From Microlunatus capsulatus (GTDB taxonomy: Bacteria > Actinomycetota > Actinomycetes > Propionibacteriales > Propionibacteriaceae): a stretch of 64,000 nt of DNA. Below, piece after piece: positions 35,154-44,277 of the stretch; position 1 is the stretch's first letter; each line of letters opens with the position of its first letter. The stretch covers positions 124,001 through 188,000 of the forward strand of contig NZ_JAGIOB010000001.1 of NCBI RefSeq assembly GCF_017876495.1, given 5' to 3'. The notes under the pieces are model-generated. The model saw only the letters and a list, made by a program, of their open reading frames with translations. It was not told where the DNA came from and made no database searches. Both the position numbers and the translations under genes were made by a program.

Positions 35154-36245
35154 TCAGTCGGTGGCGGCCAGCTGCGGGGCGCGGTCGGGCTGGCGGAAGA
35201 GCCAGTCCAGCCGCTCGCCGGCGTGCCCGTCCTCGAGGTGGGCGAACAGCCGCTGGAACTCCGCGTAGCGCTCGGCGAACGCCGCCCGGAGCTCGTCCAG
35301 GTCGGCGAGCGCGGCGACGACCGCGTCCGAGGTCGAGAGCACCGGCCCGGGGGCCAGCGGCTCCAGGTCGAAGTAGAAGCCCCGCAGCGTGTCGCGGTAG
35401 CTCTCGAGGTCGTAGGCGAAGAACAGCAGCGGCTTGCCGGTGACGGCGAAGTCGAACATCGTCGAGGAGTAGTCGGTGACCATGGCGTCCGCGGCCAGGT
35501 AGAGCTCGTGGACGTCGGGGTAGCGGGACACGTCGACCACCCGGTCGTGCGCGGCGGCGGCTCCCCGGCCGGTCATCTTGTAGTGCAGCCGGGGCAGCAG
35601 CCAGACGTCCTCGGGCAGGTCGCGGACGAAGGAGGGCACGTCGAGGGCCAGCTCGACGTCGCCCTCGGCGTAGAACTCGTCGTCGCGCCAGGTCGGGGTG
35701 TAGAGCACCGCCGTCACGTGGTCGGGGATGCCCAGGGCGGCCCGGACGCGGGCGCGGACGGCGTCGGAGCCGGGTCCGACGAGGACGTCGTTGCGCGGGT
35801 AGCCCACCTCGAGGACCTCGCCCCGGAAGCCGAACGCGTCGCGCAGCCGCGGAGTCGAGATGGTGTTGGGGGAGAGCAGGTAGTCCCAGCGGGCGACGTC
35901 GAGGTCCAGCCGCGGCAGCACGCCCTCGGGTGCCCAGAGCACGTCGTGGTGGATCCGCTTGAGGGGCGTGCCGTGCCAGGTCTGCAGGTAGACCGCGCCG
36001 GGCTTCTTGTCCCAGGCGAGGTCCAGGTGGGTGTTGGCGACGACGAGGTCGGCCGCCTCGAGCGCGGCGCGGGCCTCGGCGCTGCCGAACGGGACCGTCT
36101 CGACGTCGGCGGGGAACCCGTCGGCGAAGCGCGGGTCGCAGAGCCAGGTGTGGCGCAGGCCGGGCCGGGCGTCGCGGACCCGCTCGTAGAGGGCCCGGGG
36201 GTTGTCGCTGTAGCGTCCTTCGAAGGCGTCGTAGACCACGTTCAC
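35154..36245 (-). CDS. CDP-glycerol glycerophosphotransferase family protein
   Basis: A 363-residue GT-B-like protein of the TagB/TagF family. Signatures in order are QTWHGTPLKRI near residue 95, LYTPTWRDDEFY near 185, and VTDYSSTMFDFAVTGKPLLFF near 265. Such enzymes add glycerol phosphate from CDP-glycerol to wall polymers. Only the catalytic domain is present; there is no glycosyltransferase partner domain, as in TagB-sized members. The GTG start overlaps the stop of the HAD phosphatase gene by four bases, so the two are co-translated. No teichoic acid export or CDP-glycerol synthesis gene is in the window, so the polymer is unknown. Confidence 0.85.
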   Translation of the reverse strand: MNVVYDAFEGRYSDNPRALYERVRDARPGLRHTWLCDPRFADGFPADVETVPFGSAEARAALEAADLVVANTHLDLAWDKKPGAVYLQTWHGTPLKRIHHDVLWAPEGVLPRLDLDVARWDYLLSPNTISTPRLRDAFGFRGEVLEVGYPRNDVLVGPGSDAVRARVRAALGIPDHVTAVLYTPTWRDDEFYAEGDVELALDVPSFVRDLPEDVWLLPRLHYKMTGRGAAAAHDRVVDVSRYPDVHELYLAADAMVTDYSSTMFDFAVTGKPLLFFAYDLESYRDTLRGFYFDLEPLAPGPVLSTSDAVVAALADLDELRAAFAERYAEFQRLFAHLEDGHAGERLDWLFRQPDRAPQLAATD

Positions 36246-37033
36246 CTGAGGGCACCGTCCTTCCGGTCGGGGGTGGGGGTCGGGCGGCTGCGCCGCAGCA
36301 GCGCGGCCAGCTCCGCCCAGGTGTCGACGAGGGCGTGCACGCCCGCCCGCTGCAGGTCGACGACGCGCTCGGCGCGCTCGGCGGGCGGGACGAAGCAGAG
36401 CATGCCGACGGTGTAGAGCCCGGCCGCGACGGCCGACTGGGCGCCGGGCACCGCGTCCTCGACGGCCAGGGCGGCGCCGGGGGCGAGTCCCAGCTGCTGC
36501 AGGGCCAGCCGGTAGACGGCGGGGTCGGGCTTGCTGGTCGGGACCGGCAGCGAGTCCTGGGCGCTGAAGCGGCGGGCGACGGGGAACAGCCCGTCCAGCG
36601 CGGCGCTGCGCAGGCTGGCGTCGATCCGGGTCAGGGAGCTGGAGCTGACCAGGGCCAGCCCGAACTCCGCGTCCAGCGCCCGCAGCGGGGCGCTCACGTC
36701 CTCGTCGGGCGCCAGCACCGCGGCCAGGTGCCGGGTGACGACCTCGTTCTCCTGCGCCACCCACGCCTCGAGGTCGCGGGCGAAGCCGGTCGAGCCGGTG
36801 GCCACGCCGTGCGCCCGGGCCAGCTCGGTCAGCGTCAGACGGAAGCTCTTGCCGTTCGCCGCCAGCCGCAGCTGCTCGGCGGTGTAGCGCTCGGGGGCGC
36901 CGATCTGCTCCAGGTAGGCGTTGGTGACCCCGACCGAGGCCTCGAAGGCCGGCTCCTCGGAGGCGAACAGGGTGCCGTCGGCGTCGCAGAGCAGGGTGCG
37001 GACGGCGGTCAGGTCGAGATCGGGCAGCGGCAT
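36242..37033 (-). CDS. HAD-superfamily phosphatase (beta-phosphoglucomutase-like)
   Basis: A 263-residue HAD hydrolase. Motif I is CDADGTLF (about residues 16-23, with two catalytic aspartates), motif II is the serine run VSSSS, and motifs III/IV are TSKPDPAVY and AVEDAVPGAQSA. The helical cap of subclass I lies between motifs I and II. It probably removes phosphate from a sugar or glycerol phosphate. The ATG has CAGGAGG upstream, and a TAGTAT box (37093-37088) is a likely -10. It is co-translated with the glycerophosphotransferase, so its substrate may belong to the same wall-polymer pathway. Confidence 0.82.
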   Translation of the reverse strand: MPLPDLDLTAVRTLLCDADGTLFASEEPAFEASVGVTNAYLEQIGAPERYTAEQLRLAANGKSFRLTLTELARAHGVATGSTGFARDLEAWVAQENEVVTRHLAAVLAPDEDVSAPLRALDAEFGLALVSSSSLTRIDASLRSAALDGLFPVARRFSAQDSLPVPTSKPDPAVYRLALQQLGLAPGAALAVEDAVPGAQSAVAAGLYTVGMLCFVPPAERAERVVDLQRAGVHALVDTWAELAALLRRSRPTPTPDRKDGALR

Positions 37034-37143
37034 CGTCAGGCCTCCTGGGGTGAGGTGCGGACGGACCGCGTCAGGGCAAGGCGGGTGATACTACGCCGTC
37101 GGCAGCCCTGCCGGCGCGGGGGCGAGCCCCGCGGACGGCGGCC

Positions 37144-38580
37144 TCAGGCCTCCTCGGCGGCCTCCCGGGCGGCTTCGACCAGCTGCGCCACCTTCTCGAC
37201 GTAGGCGTTCGGGTCGGCCTTGCGCTCGAGCCCGGCGGCGTTCATGTAGCGGGTCTTGCCGAACACGTCGCGCTCGGTCCAGCCCCGGTCGTGCTGGCCG
37301 AAGACCCAGGCGACGTTGGCGTAGGAGTTCGCGTCCCGGCCGTCGACGAAGTAGGTGTTGTTGAGCCGCAGCGTCGTCGCGTAGGCCTCCTCGGGGGTGG
37401 CCGACCACTCGAGGATCTTCTTGCCCCAGTACATCCGCATGTAGTTGTGCATGTAGCCCGCGTGCCGCATCTCGTCCATCGCGGCGTTCCAGTACGGGTC
37501 CTCGGTCGCGCCGTCCTCGAGCTGCTGGGCGGTGTACTGCGGCTCGCGGCGGTCGGACGCGTGGTCGGCCAGCGTCTGCCGCGCCCAGGCCGGCAGCTGC
37601 TCGTAGCGGTCGTACTCGGGCTCGTAGAAGACGAAGTTCATCGGCAGCTCCCGGCGGATGATCAGCTCCTCCAGAAACGTGTCGACGTTCTCGTCGGCCC
37701 GGCCCGCGTGCTCGCGCACCTGCAGGGCGATGAACACCGGCGAGAGCTGGCCGAAGTGCAGGTACTTGCTCATGTGCGAGACGTGGTCGGTCTGCGGCTG
37801 GTTGCGGTGGTCGGCGTACTCGGCGAAGCGGTGCTCCAGGAACTCGGCCAGCACCTCCTCACCGGCGCTGGTCCCGCCCCGGAACAGCAGCACCGGGGGG
37901 ACCTCGCGGTCCAGGGTCAGGGCGTCCAGCAGGGCGTCGGGGTCGTCGAGGTCCTCGCCCGCGACGTCGGGGACGTCGGTGTTCTCCAGCCGGGCCTGCG
38001 GCAGGTCGACGAGGAAGCGCTCGAGGTGCCGGGTGATCTTGGGCCGGATCGTCCGGGCCGCCGACTCCTTCTTGTCCGAGGCCAGCTCGACGGGGACGAC
38101 GACGTCGCTCTCGACCTGGACGACGGCGCAGCCGGCCCCGGCGGCGAGGCGCTCGCGCCAGGCGCGCTGCGGGCGGAGGTAGCCGCGGTCGCAGACGACC
38201 AGGGCCGCGTCGGCGGCGAGCCGGAGCGCCACCTCGTCGGGAGCCCCCCGCTGCACGACGAAGGGGATCTCGCGCCGGCGCAGCGCCGCCGCCACGTCGG
38301 CCAGGCCGTGCACCAGGAAGTGGTAGTGCCGCAGGTTGGCCTCGGGGTAGTCGTCCATCAGCCCGAACGCGACGAGCAGCGGCAGGCCCAGCGCGTTGGC
38401 CCGGTGGACGGCGAGCTCCAGCGCGTGGTTCAGCACCGTCCGCTGCGCCTGCTGCATCCAGTAGAGGACGTAGCGCCCGTCCTCGCGGACGTCCGCGTCG
38501 TTCAGCTGCTGCACCCGCTCGGCCTGGATGCCGGGGTGCACGTCAACCGGCGGGTCGGGGAGCCGCTTCGAGGTCGCCAT
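37144..38580 (-). CDS. Class II deoxyribodipyrimidine photolyase
   Basis: A 478-residue flavoprotein of the class II CPD photolyase group. Recognisable segments are YVLYWMQQAQRTVLNHALE at the N-terminus, SHMSKYLHFGQLSP near residue 280, YWGKKILEW and the tail FVDGRDANSYANVAWVFG to ERDVFGKTRYMN. It splits cyclobutane pyrimidine dimers using blue light. The ATG lies 6 bases after a TATCCT box (38592-38587), so the message is probably leaderless; 24 extra upstream codons in the same frame are rejected. It is divergent from an ArsR-type regulator, whose probable operator is about 50 bases away. Confidence 0.9.
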   Translation of the reverse strand: MATSKRLPDPPVDVHPGIQAERVQQLNDADVREDGRYVLYWMQQAQRTVLNHALELAVHRANALGLPLLVAFGLMDDYPEANLRHYHFLVHGLADVAAALRRREIPFVVQRGAPDEVALRLAADAALVVCDRGYLRPQRAWRERLAAGAGCAVVQVESDVVVPVELASDKKESAARTIRPKITRHLERFLVDLPQARLENTDVPDVAGEDLDDPDALLDALTLDREVPPVLLFRGGTSAGEEVLAEFLEHRFAEYADHRNQPQTDHVSHMSKYLHFGQLSPVFIALQVREHAGRADENVDTFLEELIIRRELPMNFVFYEPEYDRYEQLPAWARQTLADHASDRREPQYTAQQLEDGATEDPYWNAAMDEMRHAGYMHNYMRMYWGKKILEWSATPEEAYATTLRLNNTYFVDGRDANSYANVAWVFGQHDRGWTERDVFGKTRYMNAAGLERKADPNAYVEKVAQLVEAAREAAEEA

Positions 38581-38630
38581 GCGCCGAGGATAGGTGGCGC
38601 CGTCGAGCGCCCGGCCGCGGCCCGACCCAC

Positions 38631-38651
38631 TGTGCACAACTCTTGTGCACA
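38631..38651. promoter_or_regulatory. Perfect 9-bp inverted repeat overlapping the ArsR-type gene promoter
   Basis: TGTGCACAA (38631-38639), a 3-base spacer and TTGTGCACA (38643-38651) form a perfect dyad. TTGTGC (38643-38648) may be the -35 box, with TACGGT (38667-38672) as the -10 after 18 bases. This is a very strong candidate autoregulatory operator. Confidence 0.8.
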
Positions 38652-38678
38652 CTTCCTCTGCACCGCTACGGTGAGCGG

Positions 38679-39272
38679 GTGACCGACCACGACGTCCCCA
38701 CCAGCCTGCGGCTCGACGCCGCCGCCGTCCGCGTCCTCGCGCACCCCCTGCGCTCCCGCCTGCTCTCCCGGCTGCGGGTGGACGGGCCGGCCACGGCGAC
38801 CGACCTGGCGGCCGTGCTCAGCACCAACACCGGCGCCACCAGCTACCACCTCCGCAAGCTGGAGTCCGTGGGCCTGGTCGCCGACACCGGAGAGGGGGAG
38901 GGCCGCCGCCGGCTGTGGCGGGCCTCGACCACCGCGCACCGCTTCCACCCCTCCGACCACCGCGGAGACGACGACGCGTCGGCGGCGGTGGCGTGGCTGC
39001 AGCGCTACTACGTCGGGCAGATGGCCGGGCGGGCCGAGGGCTGGTTCGACGCGTCGGACGGCTGGCCGGGCGCTTGGGTCGACGCGGCGGGCTACGGCGA
39101 CACCGCCGTCACCGTCACCGCCGAGCAGCTGGCCGCGGTCCAGGAGGAGCTGTGGGCGGTCCTCGAGCGCTGGCGGACGGCGGGGGAGGGCGACCCGGCG
39201 GCCCGGCAGGTGCTGGTCTCGGTCGTCGCGCACCCCCGCGACGTCACCGACCCGCCGGCCGGCCAGCCGTGA
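38679..39272 (+). CDS. ArsR-type winged-helix transcriptional regulator
   Basis: A 197-residue regulator. The winged helix (about residues 15-80) reads VRVLAHPLRSRLLSRL, then ATATDLAAVLSTNTGATSYHLRKLESVGLV. The C-terminal part is helical and rich in acidic and aromatic residues, without the metal-binding cysteines of ArsR/SmtB. A GTG start 6 bases after TACGGT is preferred over an upstream TTG, because the latter falls inside the operator. Its stop overlaps the MFS transporter start by four bases. It most likely represses itself and the transporter in response to a small hydrophobic molecule. Confidence 0.85.
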   Translation: MTDHDVPTSLRLDAAAVRVLAHPLRSRLLSRLRVDGPATATDLAAVLSTNTGATSYHLRKLESVGLVADTGEGEGRRRLWRASTTAHRFHPSDHRGDDDASAAVAWLQRYYVGQMAGRAEGWFDASDGWPGAWVDAAGYGDTAVTVTAEQLAAVQEELWAVLERWRTAGEGDPAARQVLVSVVAHPRDVTDPPAGQP

Positions 39273-40573
39273 CCGCGCTGACGGCGGCGTCGGCCCGGCG
39301 CCGGCTGCTGCTGCTGACCGCGACCCGCTGGCTGCCCGTCGGGCTGGTCTTCGGCCTCACCACGCTGCTGCCGCTGGAGCGGGGGCTCGGCCTGGCGGAG
39401 GTGTCGGCCGTGCTCGCGGCCCAGGGGTTCGTGGTGCTGGCGCTGGAGCTGCCGACCGGCGGGCTGGCCGACGCCGTCGGCCGGCGCCCGCTGCTGGTGG
39501 TCGCCGCGCTCGTCGGCGTGCTCAGCGGCACCCTCTTCCTGCTGGCCACCGACCTCGCGGCCTTCGTCGTCGCCATGGCCCTGCAAGGGGTCTTCCGGGC
39601 CCTGGACTCGGGACCGCTGGAGGCCTGGTACGTCGACACCGCGCAGGCCGACGACCCGGCCGTCGCCGTCGAGCGGACGCTGGGTCACGCCGGCGGCGTG
39701 CTGGGGGTCGCCGTCGCGGGCGGCGCCCTGGTGTCGGGCGGCCTGGTGGCCTGGCACCCGCTGCCGGGCACCAGCGCCCTCGTGCTGCCCTACCTCGTCT
39801 CGACCGTGCTGCTCGGCGTGCACGCCCTGCTGGTGCTGCTGCTGGTCCGGGAGCCGGCGCCGACCGCCCGGGCCACCGGCCGCTGGTCGGCCCTCGCGGC
39901 CGTCCGGTCCACCCCGCGCACCGTCCGGGAGGGGCTGGTCGTCGTCGGCCGGAACCCGGTGCTCCGCGGGCTCGTGCTGGTCGAGGTGTTCTGGAGCGTC
40001 GCCATGATCGCCTTCGAGACCCTCAACCCCGTCCGGCTGGCCGAGCTGGTCGGCGGGGAGGAGCGGGCCGGGGCGCTCTACGGCCCGGCGTCGGCCGCGG
40101 CCTGGGCGCTGTACGCCGCCGGCTCGGCGCTCGCGGCGACCGCGGCCACCCGGATCGGGGTGGCCCGGACGGCGGTGCTGGCCCGGCTGCTCAACGGCGG
40201 CTTCGTCGTGCTCCTGGGGCTGGCCGCCGGGCCGGTCGGCCTGGTCAGCGCCTACTGGCTCGCCTACCTCACCCACGGGGCGGCCAACCCGGTGCACAGC
40301 ACCCTGCTGCACCGCCAGGCCGAGCGGTCGCACCGCGTCACCGTGCTCTCGGTCAACTCGATGGTCGCGAGCGGCGTCTACAGCCTGGCCCTGCTGGCCC
40401 TCGGGCCGCTGGCCGAAACCACCTCGACGGCGACGGCGATCGTCGTCGCCGGGGCCTTCAGCCTCCTCGGCGCGCTGGCCTACCGGCCCGCGCTGCGCGA
40501 GGAGCGCGGTCAGCGGCCGGGGTCGCCGGCGCCGTCGGTGAGCCCCGCCAGCAGCTCGGCCCCCACCCGGTAG
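39269..40573 (+). CDS. MFS transporter
   Basis: A 434-residue, 12-helix major facilitator. The intracellular loop motif GGLADAVGRRPLL follows helix 2, and LDSGPLEAWYVD in helix 4-5 is typical of the MFS subgroup found behind ArsR-type regulators in actinobacteria. It is probably an efflux pump for drugs or toxic metabolites; the substrate is not predictable. It is co-translated with the regulator. The last 64 bases overlap the 3' end of a small convergent gene. Confidence 0.85.
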   Translation: MTALTAASARRRLLLLTATRWLPVGLVFGLTTLLPLERGLGLAEVSAVLAAQGFVVLALELPTGGLADAVGRRPLLVVAALVGVLSGTLFLLATDLAAFVVAMALQGVFRALDSGPLEAWYVDTAQADDPAVAVERTLGHAGGVLGVAVAGGALVSGGLVAWHPLPGTSALVLPYLVSTVLLGVHALLVLLLVREPAPTARATGRWSALAAVRSTPRTVREGLVVVGRNPVLRGLVLVEVFWSVAMIAFETLNPVRLAELVGGEERAGALYGPASAAAWALYAAGSALAATAATRIGVARTAVLARLLNGGFVVLLGLAAGPVGLVSAYWLAYLTHGAANPVHSTLLHRQAERSHRVTVLSVNSMVASGVYSLALLALGPLAETTSTATAIVVAGAFSLLGALAYRPALREERGQRPGSPAPSVSPASSSAPTR

Positions 40574-40830
40574 GCCTGCTCGACGGCCGTGGCGGGCGGC
40601 GGGAGCACGGCGAAGAGCCGGCTCGCGTCGACGGCGTCCACCGCGACGGCGGGGCCCGCGGCCAGCACGACGCCGGCGGCGAGCCAGCAGACCAGCGCCG
40701 TCCCCACGGCGGAGGCCAGCGCGCCCAGGACACCCCGGCGGGCGCGCAGCGCGCCGAGCAGCGACACCAGCACGGCGCCGGCCACGAGGAGGTCCACCAG
40801 GCCCAGGTCCTGCAGCGTCGCGGTCATCAC
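40510..40830 (-). CDS. Small CvpA-like membrane protein
   Basis: A 106-residue protein with two hydrophobic helices in VDLLVAGAVLVSLLGALRARRGVLGALASAVGTAL-type order, resembling a truncated CvpA (colicin V production) membrane protein. The length is about half that of CvpA. The first codon is GTG, with an ATG directly after it. It is convergent with the MFS gene and overlaps its end by 64 bases. The protein is likely real because its composition is that of a membrane protein in this frame, but no function can be given. Confidence 0.55.
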   Translation of the reverse strand: MMTATLQDLGLVDLLVAGAVLVSLLGALRARRGVLGALASAVGTALVCWLAAGVVLAAGPAVAVDAVDASRLFAVLPPPATAVEQAYRVGAELLAGLTDGAGDPGR

Positions 40831-40872
40831 CCGAGGGTGCCACGGCTCCCTGTGACGGCAGCCCCGTCGCGC

Positions 40873-41706
40873 TCAGGAGCGGGCGTTGCGGGCCCAGACC
40901 AGGCAGAAGACCCCGAAGGCGGCGAAGCCGACGGCCAGCACCGTCAGCAGCACCGAGCCCTGCGGCTGCGAGGCGACGGTGTGCAGCGCGGCGTCCAGCC
41001 CGCCCGCCCGGTCGGCGTCCCCGCTCAGGGCGGCCCAGCCGAAGAGGCCGGCGACCACGCCCAGCGCGAGCCCCTTGGTCACGTAGCCCGCGGTGCCCAG
41101 CACCCGGACCGCGCGGGTGCGGTCGCCCTCGAGGTCCTCGGTGAACTTCTGCCGCACGCCCCGGACCACCTGGCTGATGCCGACGGCCAGGATGGCGGCG
41201 GCCACGAGCACGACGAGCACCCGCCCGAACGGCGCCTGCAGCAGGCGGCCGGTGAGGGTGTCCTCCTGCCCGCCGGAGGACCCGCCGCCCAGCACCAGGC
41301 GGGCCGCGCTGACGCCGATGAGCAGGTACACCACGGCGCGGCCGGCCGAGGAGAGCCGCTTGCGCAGGCGGCGGCGCTCGTCGTGCTCCTGGGCGACCCG
41401 GCCGTACCCGAAGGCGGCCTCGGCCGACTGCCAGAGGACGAGGGCGAGCATGCCGACGGCGACGACGCCGAGCAGCACCGGCCCGGCGCCGGTCCCCGCG
41501 AGCGTGCGCAGGGCGCCCTGCTGGGACGCGTCGCCACCCCCGCCGCGGGCCACCCGCAGGGCGATCCAGGCGATCAGCAGGTGGACGACGCCGTAGCAGG
41601 CCAGGCCCACCGCGACCAGGGCGTGGTAGCCCCGGGTGCCGCGCAGCTGCTGGCTCGCCTCGCGCGCACCGTCTGCGGCCTGGTCGGCCACCCCCGAGTT
41701 GGTCAT
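40873..41706 (-). CDS. DUF1206-family membrane protein
   Basis: A 277-residue protein with three repeats of a two-helix unit, the DUF1206 arrangement. Each repeat has a glycine-rich helix start such as ARGYHALVAVGLACYGVVHLLIAW, SAGRAVVYLLIGVSAARLVLG and TAGYVTKGLALGVVAGLFGWAAL. The function is unknown. The ATG giving TNSGVADQ is chosen; the open frame continues upstream but overlaps the divergent gene's promoter region. It probably forms its own transcription unit. Confidence 0.85.
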   Translation of the reverse strand: MTNSGVADQAADGAREASQQLRGTRGYHALVAVGLACYGVVHLLIAWIALRVARGGGGDASQQGALRTLAGTGAGPVLLGVVAVGMLALVLWQSAEAAFGYGRVAQEHDERRRLRKRLSSAGRAVVYLLIGVSAARLVLGGGSSGGQEDTLTGRLLQAPFGRVLVVLVAAAILAVGISQVVRGVRQKFTEDLEGDRTRAVRVLGTAGYVTKGLALGVVAGLFGWAALSGDADRAGGLDAALHTVASQPQGSVLLTVLAVGFAAFGVFCLVWARNARS

Positions 41707-41777
41707 GGGCTCATCATGGGGGTGCGCGGCGCGCCCGGTGGCCCGTCGTCCCGATCCGTGACGCCGCCCCGCCGCGA

Positions 41778-41802
41778 CCGGTCCCGTGCTCGGCGGGACC
41801 GG
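41778..41802. promoter_or_regulatory. 9-bp inverted repeat upstream of the SRPBCC gene
   Basis: CCGGTCCCG (41778-41786) and CGGGACCGG (41794-41802) are exact reverse complements with a 7-base spacer. They lie 14 bases before a GATACT -10 box (41816-41821), so the dyad covers the -35 region of the promoter and may be an operator. Confidence 0.5.
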
Positions 41803-41827
41803 CCCGGTGCCCGCCGATACTGTTCCG

Positions 41828-42319
41828 GTGCCCGTCGTCACGTCGCAGGTGAGCGTCCCCCTGGACCCGGAGCTGGCGTTCTGGGTCTCCCAGACCACCG
41901 CCCCCGTCCGCTACCGCTGGGACCCCTTCGTCCGCTCCCAGCACTTCCTGGACGGGGCGGAGCGGCCCGCCCGAGGTGTCCGGACCGCGACGACGTCCCG
42001 GCACGGGCTCGCGATGGTCAGCCGCTACGTCTCGTTCGACCCGCCGGGCGCCGTCGGCATGGCCATGGTCCGGGGGCCGTGGTTCTTCGCCCGCTTCGGC
42101 GGCGGCTGGCGCTTCGCGGCCGGGGAGGAGCCCGGCACCACGCGGGTCACCTGGCGCTACAACTTCGCCACCCGGCCCCGCTGGCTGTCGCCGCTGGCCG
42201 ACCGGATCGGCCGCTGGCTGCTGCAGCGCGACATCGACCGCCGGATCGCCGGCTACGCCCGGGGCTGCGCCGATCCCGTCGTGCTGGCCGCGGCGCGCGA
42301 GGCGGCCGCGGCGGGCTAG
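41828..42319 (+). CDS. SRPBCC-fold protein
   Basis: A 163-residue helix-grip (START-like) protein with hydrophobic-ligand-binding features: FWVSQTTAPVRYRWDPFVRSQHFL, GLAMVSRYVSFDPPG, and WRYNFATRPRWLSPLADRIG. The family includes polyketide cyclases and lipid carriers; the function here is unknown. The GTG 6 bases after GATACT is preferred to a GTG 42 bases upstream that lies in the operator-like dyad. The TAG stop also forms part of the -10 box of the next gene. Confidence 0.75.
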   Translation: MPVVTSQVSVPLDPELAFWVSQTTAPVRYRWDPFVRSQHFLDGAERPARGVRTATTSRHGLAMVSRYVSFDPPGAVGMAMVRGPWFFARFGGGWRFAAGEEPGTTRVTWRYNFATRPRWLSPLADRIGRWLLQRDIDRRIAGYARGCADPVVLAAAREAAAAG

Positions 42320-42322
42320 GTT
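42317..42322 (+). promoter_or_regulatory. TAGGTT -10 box made from the upstream stop codon
   Basis: TAGGTT begins with the TAG stop of the SRPBCC gene and ends 6 bases before the ABC transporter GTG. A leaderless transcript is likely. Confidence 0.45.
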
Positions 42323-42328
42323 CTCCGG

Positions 42329-44116
42329 GTGTCCGGAACCTCCCAGCCCCTGAGGGCGCTCTGGCGGCACCACCGCCGGCACCGCCCCCGCGTCGTGGCC
42401 GCCGCCACCTTCACCACCCTCAACACCGCCGCCGACGTGGCGCCCGAGCTGCTGCTCGGCGTCGCGGTCGACGTGGTCGTGCGCGGCTCGGACTCCTTCG
42501 CCGCCTCGCTGTTCGGCATCGAGGGCCGGTTCGGCCAGCTGGTGGTCATCGCGCTGCTCAACATCGCGGTCTGGGTGGTGGAGTCGGCGACCGACTACGT
42601 CGCGGCGGTGCTGTGGCGGGGGTTGTCCCAGGCCGTCGAGCACGAGCTGCGGGTGGAGACCTACGCCAACGTCCAGGACCTCGACGTCTCCTGGCACGAG
42701 GGCTCGGCGCCCGGCCGGGTGCTCTCGATCATCAGCGACGACGTCAACCAGCTCGAGCGCTTCCTCGACGTCGGCGCCCGCGTCATCCTGCACACCTTCT
42801 GGACCGTCGTCTTCGTCGGCGCGGTGTTCGCGGCCTCGTCCTGGCAGCTCATGCTGCTGGCTTTCATCCCGGTGCCGGTCATCGTCTGGGGCTCGATCCG
42901 GTTCCAGAAGCTGCTGGAGCCGCTGTACGCCAAGGTCCGGGAGGCGGCCGGCGACGTGAGCGCCACCATCTCGACCAACCTCGGCGGCCTGACCACGATC
43001 AAGGCCTTCACCGCCGAGCGCCGCGAGGTCGAGCGCGTGCGGGCGGTCTCGCAGGGCTACCAGGACGCCAACCGCGCGGCCATCCGCTCTTCGGCCGCCT
43101 TCGTGCCGCTGATCCGGATGGCGATCCTCGCCGGCTTCACCTCCACGCTGCTGCTGGGCGGCTGGTTCGTCATCGAGGGCCGGCTCGAGGTCGGGCTCTA
43201 CACCGTGCTCGTCTTCATGACCCAGCGGCTGCTGTGGCCGCTCACCGACCTGGGCCAGACCCTCGACCTCTACCAGAGGGCCATGGCCTCGACCCGGCGC
43301 ATCTTCTCCCTGCTGGAGGAGCGCGGCCACCAGCTGCCCGGCGCGCTGCAGCTCGACGCACCGGTGCGCGGCCGGCTGGAGCTGCAGGGCGTCCGCTTCG
43401 GCTACGCCGACGGCCCGGACGTGCTGCGCGGCCTCGACCTCGTGGTGCCGGCGGGGGAGACCCACGCCGTCGTCGGGGCCACCGGGGCCGGCAAGTCCAG
43501 CCTGCTGCGGCTGGTGCTGCGGTTCTCCGACCCCCGCGAGGGCCGGGTGCTGCTGGACGGCACCGACGTCCGCGACCTGTCCTGGGACTCGCTGCGCGGA
43601 GCGATCGGCTACGTCAGCCAGGACGTCTTCCTCTTCCACGGGACCGTGCGGGACAACCTGGCCTACGGGCGTCCCGACGCCGACGAGGCCGCGATCCGGG
43701 AGGCCGCCCGGCTCGCCGAGGCGCACACCTTCATCGAGGCCCTGGCCGACGGCTACGACACCGTCGTCGGCGAGCGGGGGCTGACGCTCTCCGGCGGCCA
43801 GCGGCAGCGGATCGCGCTGGCCCGGGCCATCCTGCGGGACCCGGCGCTGCTGGTGCTGGACGAGGCGACGTCCGCCGTCGACAACGAGACGGAGGCGGCC
43901 ATCCAGCGCTCGCTGGCCACGGTGACGGCGGACCGGACCGCGCTGGTCGTGGCGCACCGGCTCTCGACCGTGCGCGACGCGCACCGGATCTGGGTGCTGG
44001 CCGAGGGCCGGGTGGCCGAGTCGGGCACCCACGACGAGCTGGTCGAGGGCGGCGGGCTCTACGCCGCGCTCTGGGCCGTGCAGACCGGTGAGGCCGTGCA
44101 CCAGCCGCAGACCTGA
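42329..44116 (+). CDS. ABC exporter with fused membrane and ATPase domains
   Basis: A 595-residue half-transporter with six transmembrane helices (about 20-320) followed by an ATP-binding domain. Walker A is GATGAGKSS (near residue 390), the signature is [16 protein letters not shown], Walker B is [12 protein letters not shown] and the H-loop is VAHRLSTV. It should act as a homodimer or with another half-transporter and export drugs, lipids or peptides. The start region has no Shine-Dalgarno, in line with the leaderless -10 placement. No binding-protein or partner gene is adjacent. Confidence 0.9.
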   Translation: MSGTSQPLRALWRHHRRHRPRVVAAATFTTLNTAADVAPELLLGVAVDVVVRGSDSFAASLFGIEGRFGQLVVIALLNIAVWVVESATDYVAAVLWRGLSQAVEHELRVETYANVQDLDVSWHEGSAPGRVLSIISDDVNQLERFLDVGARVILHTFWTVVFVGAVFAASSWQLMLLAFIPVPVIVWGSIRFQKLLEPLYAKVREAAGDVSATISTNLGGLTTIKAFTAERREVERVRAVSQGYQDANRAAIRSSAAFVPLIRMAILAGFTSTLLLGGWFVIEGRLEVGLYTVLVFMTQRLLWPLTDLGQTLDLYQRAMASTRRIFSLLEERGHQLPGALQLDAPVRGRLELQGVRFGYADGPDVLRGLDLVVPAGETHAVVGATGAGKSSLLRLVLRFSDPREGRVLLDGTDVRDLSWDSLRGAIGYVSQDVFLFHGTVRDNLAYGRPDADEAAIREAARLAEAHTFIEALADGYDTVVGERGLTLSGGQRQRIALARAILRDPALLVLDEATSAVDNETEAAIQRSLATVTADRTALVVAHRLSTVRDAHRIWVLAEGRVAESGTHDELVEGGGLYAALWAVQTGEAVHQPQT

Positions 44117-44277
44117 GGCCTGCTCGCCCTGGTGCGGAACCACGCGTCACGAGCACGGGTCGCTGAGAACCGACACGGCCTGGTCGCCCGGGCCGCGACA
44201 CGCCGGCCCTCCGCGCCTCGGACGTCCACGACGTGTCGGATCTCGGCGGTCGGGCTGGAGGAGCCGACGAGTTGCGC

